DNA of 17,271 nt, from assembly GCA_027600665.1 (NCBI GenBank), contig JADGJL010000610.1, positions 1 through 17,271 on the forward strand, read 5' to 3'. Source of the DNA: Irineochytrium annulatum (Eukaryota > Chytridiomycota > Chytridiomycetes > Chytridiales > Chytridiaceae). Each line of letters opens with the position of its first letter. Positions within the stretch are counted from its first letter, which is position 1. Positions 6,887 to 15,646 of the stretch are shown one piece after another. Position numbers and translations under genes: made by a program. The notes under the pieces were generated by a model, which did not search any database, was not told the DNA's origin, and saw only the letters and a list, made by a program, of their open reading frames with translations.

Positions 6887-9800
6887 ATGCCCAACGCGAC
6901 GCAGCCCGTCGCCGTCGACGACGTCTTCGAGGACGACGTCCGTCCGTTCCTGTCCGCAACGACCGCCACGTTCCCCACCATCGCCGAGGATGTGCCGTAT
7001 CCAAACTCCAACTCCTCGACACTAGTCCGCAATGTGACTGGCCAGACGGTGGCCTATTCGAATTCGCAGGCATCCACACTGGTCCGCAGGCTGACGCCAC
7101 AATCTACTGTCGTCGGCACCGGTCTCGCGGCTTCGGAGACGCGGGCACCAATCGCGGTCGTCACATCCGCCGCCTCCCCGTTGCCGCCGTCAACCGTCCA
7201 ACGCCTCACGCGTACGGCCTCGGAGGATGACGATGTTGAGGGCGAGGGTGACGATCAGGGCCGCCGTAATGTGAGCGACGCGGACGAGCATGAAGGTCTC
7301 GACGACATGCAGCTCCAGGCGCTACGCGAGATTGCTCAGAGCGCGACGGCGGACGGAAACGTCATATCGGGGATGGACTCATCTTCATCCAGCAGAGCCA
7401 GCCTGGCCGAGCAGCAGTCCGGAGACATTGAGGCTGGCGGGATGAGGCAGAGGAGGAGCGTTTCGCTGATGCGGGACGATGGGACGGTAGAGATGATCGA
7501 GGTCGTGGTCAGAAACTCGATGGGGTCAAGGGAGATGAAGCCGGCTCCTCTCCCCGTGAAGCGGCCATCTATCGACATGGCCGACTCCCAGCCCACCCGC
7601 AACCAAACACAACCGCTACCCGTCCTAGATCGCTGTTGCCTTTGCAATCGGCCTTTTACCCTTCAAGACCGCGATCAGCGCTCCCTCCCCGTGCGATCAA
7701 TTAAACCCCGCTTCCTGCGTGAGCTCCGCCGCGCGTGCCCCCCCGCCGACGTCAAGCTCCTCGCTCTCGCCCACCCGGACACGCGCGTTTGCCTTGCCGA
7801 GATCCACGCGGTCATGCAAAGGAGGGTCGAGCGGCTCCTGGAGGAGGACCAGGACGAGCTGTCGAGGCTCCAAGACAGCGCGATGAAGAACTTAGCGTCG
7901 TACGAGCAAAACGAGAGCAGCTGGCAGAAGCAGTTTGAGAGCGGGTGGTCCATGTCGGAGAAGGCCGCCGATCTTGTCGCGAGGTTCGGCGGCAGCTGGA
8001 GGTTTATTGGGTGCCTACTTTTATTCCTCGCGTCATGGGCAGCCGCGAACCTATTGTTGAGCAAGTTCGCAACCAATCCTGATGCCGCTTGGGACCCATA
8101 CCCGTTTATTTTGCTGAATCTGATGCTCTCCTGCGTGGCCGCGTTGCAAGCCCCTATCATCATGATGTCACAGAACCGTCAAGCTCAAATTGACCGGACT
8201 CAGAACGATTACGTCTCAAAGATCATTCTGCGAGCGGAGCATCAGGTTCGGCATGTCAACGCTAAGTTGGATCATCTTCTGGTTAGTAATTTGGCAATCG
8301 AAAGCTTCGTAGATCATTATTTACGTCAAACATATAGAACCATCAATGGAAACGCCTGCTTGAGTGCCAAGAAATTCAGGCCGATCTCCTACATGGACTT
8401 CAAACTGAAAATCGCCACTTCCACCACACCCACATGACCGTCGGCGACAGGACACCGTTTATGACACCCTTCCACCACCCGGTCAGCCCGCATGTCCCGG
8501 TCACGCCGTTAACGCTGCCAATGTCCTCACGCGATGTAGCGGCGGCCGTCCACGCCGCAGATATAGTCGAGAGCGAGGCGTCGACCGTCATACCGTCGAC
8601 CGTCATGCCATCAACCGTCACCGTCATGCCGTCAACCGTCATGACATCGACGATCATGGCGTCGAGTGAGTTGCCGGCACGCGCAAACGTGTCCGCAGCC
8701 GAGGCAGTGGAGTCGGCTGGGAAGCAATTCGTCGGAAATGGACGGGCCGGAAGGCAGTCGGTTGGAAAGGAGTCGGTTGGAAGAGTTTTGGGAGGGAACG
8801 AGTCTTCGGGGAAGGAGCGGGCTGGAGAGTCAGGTAGAAAGAGGACGGCACGCAAGGATTGCTCTGGGGAGCCTGTCGGAAAGAAGGCGGCTGGGACAGA
8901 GTCACCCGCGCAATTGGCGACATCGATATCATCCGACGACGTGGTTTCGATGGGCTCCTCGTCGAAGCCATCTGTAAAGATTGACCCGAGGTCGGCTGTC
9001 AGAGGCGCCAAGGAGAACTTAGAGAGTCCTTTTGTCGAAACGAACCCCCTAATACCCGTAAATGACCACTACGCCCGCCACTATACGCCTCCGCCCCTCT
9101 CGCTCCCGCTCTCCTACCGCGAGGTCGTCAAGTCCACGACGCCATGGTCAGCCCACCTGTCGCCGGACGTGCACGCTTCCGTTCTCCTCTCCCACTACCT
9201 TGGCAACGCCGACGGCGACGATCTCATGATCTTCGCCCACTGGCACTCGGACGGCGACAACTTTACCGCCCGTGTCAACCGGGTCGCACTCGACGTCCGC
9301 CGCCCTCCAGCACCGGGTGCCATCAGGAGGATCCAGTACGAGCTCGAGTTTAACGACCCGACCGCCTCGCTCGACGATGTCCTCGCTGGCGAGGGATCTG
9401 TCACGCTGCGGAACGACCTCGATTTGGACCACATGAGGCTTGCGGGCAAGGTCGTCAAGGTCGATGTCGCGTTCCGAGACCGCCCGTCGGGATCGTTCCT
9501 GAATGGTGAGCTGCCTACGAGGTACAAGCCTAGTTTCCACCTTAAGAGGTCCGACAAAATCACCGAGTTCTGGAGGGCACCGCTCGCGAGGCTGGCCATT
9601 ACGTATCAGCCGCCGCCGCTCGCCGTCGTGCTCGAGCTCGCGAAGGGTCAGAGGATTGTCAGGCTGCACGTGGACTTCACACCGATCTTTGGCGTTTCCA
9701 GTGCAAAGTAATAAGTTTGATCGTTACCTGCAATTTGACAAGGGCTAATACTTCTGTACAGGTTGATGATGAAGCGTTTCCCACTTTCTTCAAACTCTGC

Positions 9801-10128
9801 CGTCACGTCATCATCCCAATCACCGTTGTATGTTGCTGACCTTGTGGGACCGCGTCCGCTACAGGGCTGGACCAAGGTCGCGAGCGCGTCGTGGGAGTTG
9901 CAACGTGCCAGCGCTCTTCCCGGCGGCCTTATTAGCCCCACGACGCCATCGATCCCGACTCTTATGGCCGCACCTTCTGCCGCTGACGTGTCCGGGGATT
10001 TAGGCGATGAAGCGAGGGCCGTCACAGTCGTGATGGAGGAAGTGCTTGAGGGCCCTGCCGCTTTCGTTTTCGTCTGCGATGAGGTCGTGGTGGCGATGCG
10101 CGGGTTTGTGGAGGAGTTAGCCGTCTAG
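6887..10128 (+). CDS. DUF1003-domain membrane protein with long N- and C-terminal extensions
   Basis: Model: join(6887..8281,8338..9707,9762..10128), 1043 residues. Residues 1-245 are Ser/Thr/Asp-rich and probably disordered. A RCCLCNRPF motif (C250/C253) opens a region matching the N-terminal part of bacterial DUF1003 proteins (CxxC, then 'C...RR.ERLLEEDQDELSRLQ', ...ESW, EKAADLVARFGGSW). Two membrane helices follow: about 373-392 (FIGCLLLFLASWAAANLLL) and about 405-427 (PFILLNLMLSCVAALQAPII), then IMMSQNRQAQIDR...DY and KLDHLL. Splicing out 8282-8337 continues it as NHQWKRLLECQEIQADLL, exactly how the family ends, so the '8434' ORF is not a separate gene. Downstream comes a disordered stretch with STVMP repeats, then about 350 residues of folded-looking sequence without a family I recognise (e.g. 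WSAHLSPDVHASVLLSHYLG, RIQYELEFNDP). DUF1003 is widespread in bacteria with unknown function; an origin by transfer is inference. Confidence 0.88.
8282..8337 (+). other. 56-nt intron joining two overlapping ORFs in the DUF1003 gene
   Basis: The donor is GTTAGT at 8282 and the acceptor is CATATAG at 8337. Read through, the DUF1003 frame would end at TGA 8435-8437, overlapping an ATG at 8434 (ATGA) that looks like a second gene. Spliced, KLDHLL continues into NHQWKRLLECQEIQADLL in phase 0, restoring the conserved end of the domain and fusing it to the long C-terminal frame. Confidence 0.9.
8580..8664 (+). repeat. Imperfect 15-bp coding repeat (STVMP units)
   Basis: About five imperfect units of the type 'TCAACCGTCATGCCG' encode a STVIPSTVMPST-like run, with one unit extended by a CCGTCA insertion. 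It lies in the disordered linker just after the DUF1003 domain. Such in-frame repeats often vary in copy number between strains. Confidence 0.7.
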
Positions 10129-10516
10129 TAGTTTTACTATTTTTTGCTTGCCTCTTCCCCTGCTTTCAAGATTTCATGCGTTGCATTTCTCTTTTCGCGC
10201 GATTTTTATCGAATTTATGCAAGCTGTGGTCCGTAACTACATTTTACTGCGGTGTTCTCGACAATTCCTCTCTAATATATGCGCTCCCATTTCCGCAAAT
10301 GCACATAAAGAAAGTTAAACTCCAATAGCGCTGGGTTAAATAAGTATTTATTTGAAAAATCTCTGCACAAAAACGCTATTAAATACAAGTTAAGTTACAC
10401 TGTAGGCCATTGACCAGCTCGATCATGAAGAAAGTGAATTACCAGCCAATTCACTGTGTGGCCCACTATCACTACGTATTGCCCTCGTTGATTCGTTAGG
10501 CATTCCCTTTAAGCCA
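10129..10516. other. Convergent 3' intergenic region
   Basis: This 388-bp AT-rich gap separates the ends of two convergent genes. TTTATT at 10347-10352 gives AATAAA on the minus strand, about 165 bp past the stop of the minus gene, and could be its poly(A) signal. ATAAAG at 10306-10311 is a weaker plus-strand candidate. No gene or RNA was recognised. Confidence 0.45.
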
Positions 10517-13500
10517 TCATCGATCAACGCCATCAGCCCCAGCGCCCTTCCCCACCAGCCTCAGCGTTCTAGCCATCCTATTCGTATCCTCCCCAGCACT
10601 CTTCTTCTCCTTGGGATCCAAATAAGTCTTTCCAAGCTTCGGCAGCCTCATGACGCCTTTACTCGGCGCGTGCTGCGACCTCCCACTGGACTCTCCCAGT
10701 GCGTTACCGCCGCCTTCCCACACATGGCCGACCTCGAACGACTGTTCACCGCTGCCGGAAGGCTGCTGCGACGGCACCACGGTGGACCCCTTGAGGATCG
10801 TCCCGCGCTGTTTTTGTATCAGGATGGATGCGGGCAACTTATTGATCCCCGGTGGAGGCTTTTGGAGTAGGGAGGGCTGATGTTGCTGTTGGGTGAGTTG
10901 GGGACGGCTTGTAGATGGTGGGAGGAGGGTTTCTTTGGATCGGGAGGTGGCAAATGAGGTCGGGTTATTTAGTAGTGAGGTTTTGGAGCGGAGATGGGAA
11001 CGCGGGCCTGTGCGGGTGGCGTTTGTGGCGTCGTCGATGTCGATGAGCGACGAGCGGAGGGAGCCGTTGCTACCGTGCGCATTGTTGCGCGCTCGACCAC
11101 CCTCCTGGGTGGATGTACGACCGTCGTCGGAGGGTCGGCTGCGTCGCTCGGAGCGGGAAAGAAGAGACCGGTCTGGTTGATCGGCCATCTTCATCGCAGC
11201 CTCAAGCGCCCCCGGCGCACGGACGTCCCGCGCCATGCTGGCGATGTACGACGCATCCGCCGCCGGGTCCCGGACGCCCGGCGTGCGGGGAGCCACGCCG
11301 GCCGCACCGACGGCTCGCTTCGCCACCTCCGTCGCTGTGATCTTCTTGGCGATGGCCACGGCGTCCGAGGCCCCAGACACGAACCGCGCCGTCCGCAGCG
11401 CGCCGCCGTCGTCCGGCGCCGGTCTTGTGGCCAACTCCCTCGCGGCGTTGATTTTGGGCGGCTGCGCGTGCGGCCTCATGTCGACCTCGGTCATCACTTT
11501 GCCAGTGATGGACGTGAAAACCATCCTGTGATCCTCCGGCGGCGCGCGATGCTCCTCTTGCTCCGTCTGCGCGTGCGACGGCGCGTGCTGCAGTGGTTTA
11601 CGGTATGGGCTGTTGTTGAGCACGGCGTTGTTAGCCCCGCCGTTGCCCACAACGCCCATACCCGCCGCCCGTGGCTGTGGCTGCTGCGATTGCTGTGGTC
11701 TTGACCCCTCGCGACTCCTCAGAATGTGCGCGTCGGTCATAGCCATGCGCTGAGCGTACGTCAGGACCTCCTTGCCGCCTCCACCCCCGGGGTAGGTGAT
11801 CTGCCTCGACGGCGTGCGCTGGTCCAATAAATCGACCTGTCGTGAAAGAGGACGCTGCTCTTCTCGATAGCCGTTCGGTGAGAGGACCTGCGATGGCCGG
11901 GATTGTGACGGGCGGGACTGCGACTGTCGGGACTGCAGCTGCCTCGCGTCATTTAGTAGTGTCCGGGATGACGCCGGCGATTGCTCCGCCTCGTCCTGCA
12001 TCGCGGCGGCAGCGGTGGCGGAAGCGGCGGCCTTAAGCTTGCTCTCCTTTGCGGCGGCCTGCTGTGCCGCAATGAGCGCCATCTTGGCCTGTCGCGTCTG
12101 CCATGGCGTCGCCTTTGTCAGGCTCGCGACCACGGGGGCCGGCAGCGGGGCCGAAATGGCCATCGGCTCAAATACATGCGTCTGGAGCGCCGCGCGTGCG
12201 CCGATCTTGACTGTCGAGAGGCGGTGGATGGGTGGGAGCACCGCGGGCGGCTTCTTCATCAACTCAGGCTCGGGCACGGGTTGCGGCTCAGGTGGCGGTG
12301 TTGGCTCACGCGGCGGCTCCTCGATGACCGGCGGCTCCACCTCCGCGGCTTCCTCCTCCTCCGGCGGTGGATCAGGAGCCGGTATGATTGATTGCAAGTA
12401 CTTCGTGTCAAGCAGGACGCTGTTATCCCTGCTGAACTTCTTGACCTCTGTCGGTATGGGATCCGGCTCCTCTTCTGCCTGGAACTCGTACAGCCCTGCG
12501 ATGGGCGCGTGGGGGACCGGTTTCGGGTAAGATTCGACCAGCATGAGCTCTTTGGCCGTGTGCTCCTTCTCGACTGGTACGTGCCGGGGTGGGGTAGGAG
12601 GTTTCGGGGGTTTGATCTCGAGGGTGGCCATGTATTGCTGGAAGAGAGGGGAGTCCTCGGCGATATTACACTCTTTGAAGTGGTTGACAATCTGGGTCTG
12701 CAGGGTTCTACCGACAAAGTTTAGGTCCTCTCGCTCGTGGTTACAGCAGAAATCTAACGACTTACTCCAATCCCGCCAACTCCTCCTTATCCTCCTGATC
12801 CATAAACGACTTGGAGTACCCCTCCTCATCCATGCTCCGCTCCAGCTGCCGCATCGCGACCATCGCAAGCCCCATCTTAACCTTCTTCGCCATCGCGTGC
12901 AACTCCATCGCCTGTAAAGGCGTCATGGCGGACGACACATCAATGTCCCACGGCTCCTTCGTGACCGGGTTGATGGGCACGGCGTTTGGGTCCACCACGT
13001 CGGCCGCCTCCGCCGTCTCCTCCTTCTCTTTCTCTTCCGCCTCCTTTGCGGAGAGCTGTTGTAAGCTCGACATCTGGGATGTCCGGCCCGACTTCAGCCC
13101 CTGACCAGGCTGTTTCATCTGCGCCTGGTGCTGCGTTGGCTTGTCGGCATCATCGGGGTCGTCGAAGTCCCCGCCAGCGACGGACGAACGCCTACCGTCT
13201 GCGTTAGAACCCCGCCGATGAAGATTCTCCTGCGTAAACGTGATAGACCCAGCGATTCCCTTAGCCGCTACGGACGCCATCGATCCGGGCAGCCCCGCGC
13301 CTTCCGCGACACTTCTCTGCCTGCCGCCTTCCGCTACACTTCTCTGCCTGCCGCCGTCCACGAGACTTCTCCGCCTAGCGCCATCCTCGCCAGCCCTGTC
13401 CTTCCCCGTCACAGGTTCCCCATCTACGCCGTCTGCACTCGAGTCCCCCTCCGAGTCGGATCCCACCATCGGCTTGGGTTCTTTGACGAATTAAAAACGA

Positions 13501-13742
13501 AACGTTCTTCAAGGATGTCATGGGCTAGTACCTTCTGACGGCGGCCTCGGCGTTGTCCTCTTTTTCATATAGCTATCCAGCGACTCCTTCGGCGCACCCA
13601 GCGGAACCTCGATGGCTCCGTCCGGCTCCCTGCCGTCCGTCGAAGGCGCCTGTGATGGCCGCCTCCCGGGCACCAACGGCTGGGCGTCGGCCGTACCCTT
13701 CTCCAGGTGTAGACCATCGATCAGGTGTTTTGATATCGACAT
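10517..13742 (-). CDS. Large, mostly disordered Pro/Ser/Arg/Ala-rich protein, function unknown
   Basis: Core model on the minus strand: 13742..13532, 13480..12766, 12707..10517; introns 51 and 58 nt; 1038 residues from ATG 13742. Both junctions keep frame: SE/E/PKPMVG across the first, AGL/E/TLQTQ across the second, whose intron has GTAAGT, a CCTAAAC branch site and GGTAG. The most ordered parts are around 'NPVTKEPWDIDVSSAMTPLQ', 'ELHAMAKKVKMGLAMVAMRQ' and 'LQTQIVNHFKECNI...SPLFQQYMATLEI', predicted helical. The rest is low complexity: acidic KEAEEKEKEE, a PPEPQPVPEPEL proline stretch, QSRPSQSRPSQ, poly-Ala and Gln-rich tracts. There is no signal peptide or membrane segment. I do not recognise a family; a scaffold or cytoskeletal role is only a guess. 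The true start probably lies further upstream (see 13743-14008). Confidence 0.72.
13301..13381 (-). repeat. Three tandem 27-bp coding repeats
   Basis: Units begin at 13301, 13328 and 13355 on the plus strand. The first two differ at few positions; the third is diverged. On the coding (minus) strand they encode R(R/Q)RS(L/V)(V/A)(D/E)GG repeated in frame, giving RSLVDGGRQRSVAEGGRQRS. Each unit carries an RxRS-type basic/serine motif that a basophilic kinase could phosphorylate (inference). Confidence 0.75.
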
Positions 13743-14008
13743 TTCCGGCTGCTGCTGTCGCGCTCAAAGAGGCGCGGTCGTAGCTGACGGTGAAGGTGGT
13801 TCCCTCTCTGTCCTGGACGCGAACTGCTAACGACCAGCAGCAGAGGTGGTTCTCCGACGTCAAACGTGCGCTCCGAGCCGCGAGATGGGTCGCCCTCGAT
13901 GTCCTGGCGCAATCGAGCTGGGGAATTCTTTTCAGCAACACGGTCGTCTTCGAGCGCGCGAGTCAGAGCGATTTACGGATTTACATTGCGATAAATTGCC
14001 CTTTCCAT
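13743..14008 (-). other. Probable upstream exons of the minus-strand disordered-protein gene
   Basis: A consistent extension is: exon 14008..13985 (MERAIYRN), intron 13984..13928 (57 nt, GTAAAT donor, CTGAC branch), exon 13927..13832 (NSPARLRQDIEGD ... FDVGEPPLLLV), intron 13831..13755 (77 nt, GTTAGC donor, ACAG end), then QQPE joining ATG 13742 in phase. This would add 44 residues. The stretch also carries a second coding-looking frame (DREGTTFTVSYDRASLSATA at about 13813-13755), which would connect to the downstream frame only through a frameshift at an A4 run near 13730. The extension is therefore plausible but not secure. Confidence 0.4.
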
Positions 14009-14154
14009 GAGGTCATCGGGCGATCTCGGGCAGGGTGAGTATGGGGGGCCCTGCCATCATCGCCGCACCGGCCCCGGTCGCCGATGTCGCTGGTTGATGA
14101 AGCCGTGAATTGTGTTGTGGTCGAGGTCAAAGTCATACCTAATCCATCACCAGC
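14009..14154. promoter_or_regulatory. Likely divergent promoter between the disordered-protein gene and the FKBP gene
   Basis: If the minus gene starts at 14008, 146 bp separate it from the FKBP start at 14155, similar in style to the 86-bp divergent spacer at 3992-4077. The stretch contains a GC-rich block (CGCCGCACCGGCCCCGG) and no TATA box I can defend. If the minus gene starts at 13742 instead, the spacer is 412 bp. Confidence 0.4.
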
Positions 14155-15222
14155 ATGTCGGGATCTGACGGCGTCGCCCCCGTCCGCACCCCGGGCGACG
14201 CGGACAACCTAGGCTACGTGAAGGTAAACCTGCATCCTCCCTTTCTTCCCGTTCGACACTTTTATACTGATCCCACTCCCCCGAAGATCACAGCCGATGG
14301 CAAACTCCGCAAGAAGATGGTGAAGTCCGGTCCAGAGGGCGGTGCAAAGGTCGTCGCGGGCTGTCAGGCGACCGTGCATTATTCGGGCTACATCTGGCCG
14401 GAGGGTCCCATCTTCGACTCGTCGTACACGAGGAACATGCCGCTCAAGTTCAAGGTCGGGGAGGGCGATGTGATCAAGGGGTGGGATATGGGACTCATTG
14501 GAATGAGCGTCGGTGATCATGCCGAGCTTATTTGCGAGCACGAATATGGATATGGGAAGGTTGGAAACCCGCCTGCCATCAAGCCATACGCGACGCTCGT
14601 GTTCGAGATCGAGATCGTGCAGGTGGACACGGTACGCTCCTCCTACACCATGCATTCAACGTCCATCGGTCGGCTAAACCCAACTTGCAGCCTCAGGATC
14701 CCGTCCAAGAGAAGCTCACGGACGCCAAAGCTCTAAAAGAGCAAGGCAACGCCGAATTTAAAGCGCAGCGCTATGAGTCCGCCATCCAAATGTACCAGCG
14801 CGCACTCGACCGGCTCTCGTACACCTGGGGCGCGGACCCGACGGAGGCGACCGAGTGCGTGGCCCTCCGGCTGGCTCTGAACTTGAACCTGGCCGCGGCC
14901 GCACTGAAGGAGGGCAATCTAAGGGTCGCGGTCAGCGCGTGCGAGACGGCCATAGCCATTGACACGAAGAGCGTGAAGGCATATTATCGGTTGGGGCAGG
15001 CGCTGAAGGGGTTGAATAGGTGGAAGGAGGCCATGGAGGCGCTGCAGACTGCTGAGAAGGTGAGAGATTGGTTGTAAAAACGTGTCACTCAGTTTGATCA
15101 TGCTCCCGCAGTTGGACGATAAGGACCCGTTGATTAAGGAGGAGATTGTCAAGGTCGCGGAGGCCGAGAAGGCCGCTAATCAGGCTGAGAAAAACCTGTA
15201 CAAGCGCATGTTTGCCAAGTAG
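14155..15222 (+). CDS. FKBP-type peptidyl-prolyl isomerase with TPR domain (Hsp90 co-chaperone type)
   Basis: Model: join(14155..14223,14287..14631,14691..15059,15112..15222), 297 residues; introns 63, 59 and 52 nt. An FKBP domain spans about 24-137: VHYSG, IFDSS, the Arg of TRN, VIKGWDMGL, YGYG and TLVFEIEIV are the expected pocket segments. Relative to FKBP12, F46 reads as Leu and E54 as Asp, otherwise the isomerase pocket looks complete. Three TPR motifs follow from about 148 to 262. The carboxylate clamp that binds the EEVD tail of Hsp90/Hsp70 is present: K154, N158, N204, K234 and R238. The protein ends in LYKRMFAK, typical of FKBP-TPR co-chaperones. With a single FKBP domain it is shorter than FKBP51/52. 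No targeting signal or membrane anchor is seen, so it is expected in cytosol/nucleus. It catalyses prolyl cis-trans isomerisation and would tune Hsp90 clients. Confidence 0.94.
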
Positions 15223-15646
15223 AGCTGCGGCTGTCTTTGTTTTTCTCAGCGTCAATCTAGTGCAGCTCATTCCTCAGCGATGAGAATTTTTTTTTTTTTT
15301 TGATTGCTGGGCGTGACGACATATTCCCCCATTCTTATATCCGTATCTATGGCTTATATTCCCGCTTTCTCTTTGCTCTCGCTCCTTGGCTGGGTATGGT
15401 GACATACGCAGGACGGGACTTCTCCGAGTTTTCTAATCCAAGCAAGTCTGTTATTTATGCGCTCGCAACACTCAAGTACAAACATATATCGCTAACATAC
15501 TTGCACCTTGCACCATTTCCTCATCGTCGCGTGTTGCCAATGGGTTGATGAAGACCATCCGTTAGTTTATGAATCAATGTTACCATGGCTGGGGTGGCGT
15601 CTCACCAAATTCGTTCCATTCCATTCAAGCACTCACGCCTCCACTA
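15223..15646. other. Intergenic region with a T15 tract
   Basis: This 424-bp gap runs from the FKBP stop to the next plus-strand start. A pure T15 run lies at 15287-15301, near where the FKBP transcript could end. The rest is moderately AT-rich and should carry the promoter and 5' UTR of the membrane-protein gene. Apparent ORFs at 15300-15548 and 15508-16458 do not look coding; the second is an out-of-frame shadow of the next gene. Confidence 0.5.

Noticed and set aside
9148..9669. 173-residue minus-strand ORF opposite the DUF1003 C-terminal exon
   Set aside because: Antisense mirror of a GC-rich coding exon; no independent domain or splice support.
8434..9711. Separate gene overlapping the DUF1003 stop by ATGA
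   Set aside because: The frame is open upstream of the ATG and encodes the conserved end of DUF1003; a GT...AG intron joins them, and an extra intron at 9708-9761 removes the TAA at 9709.
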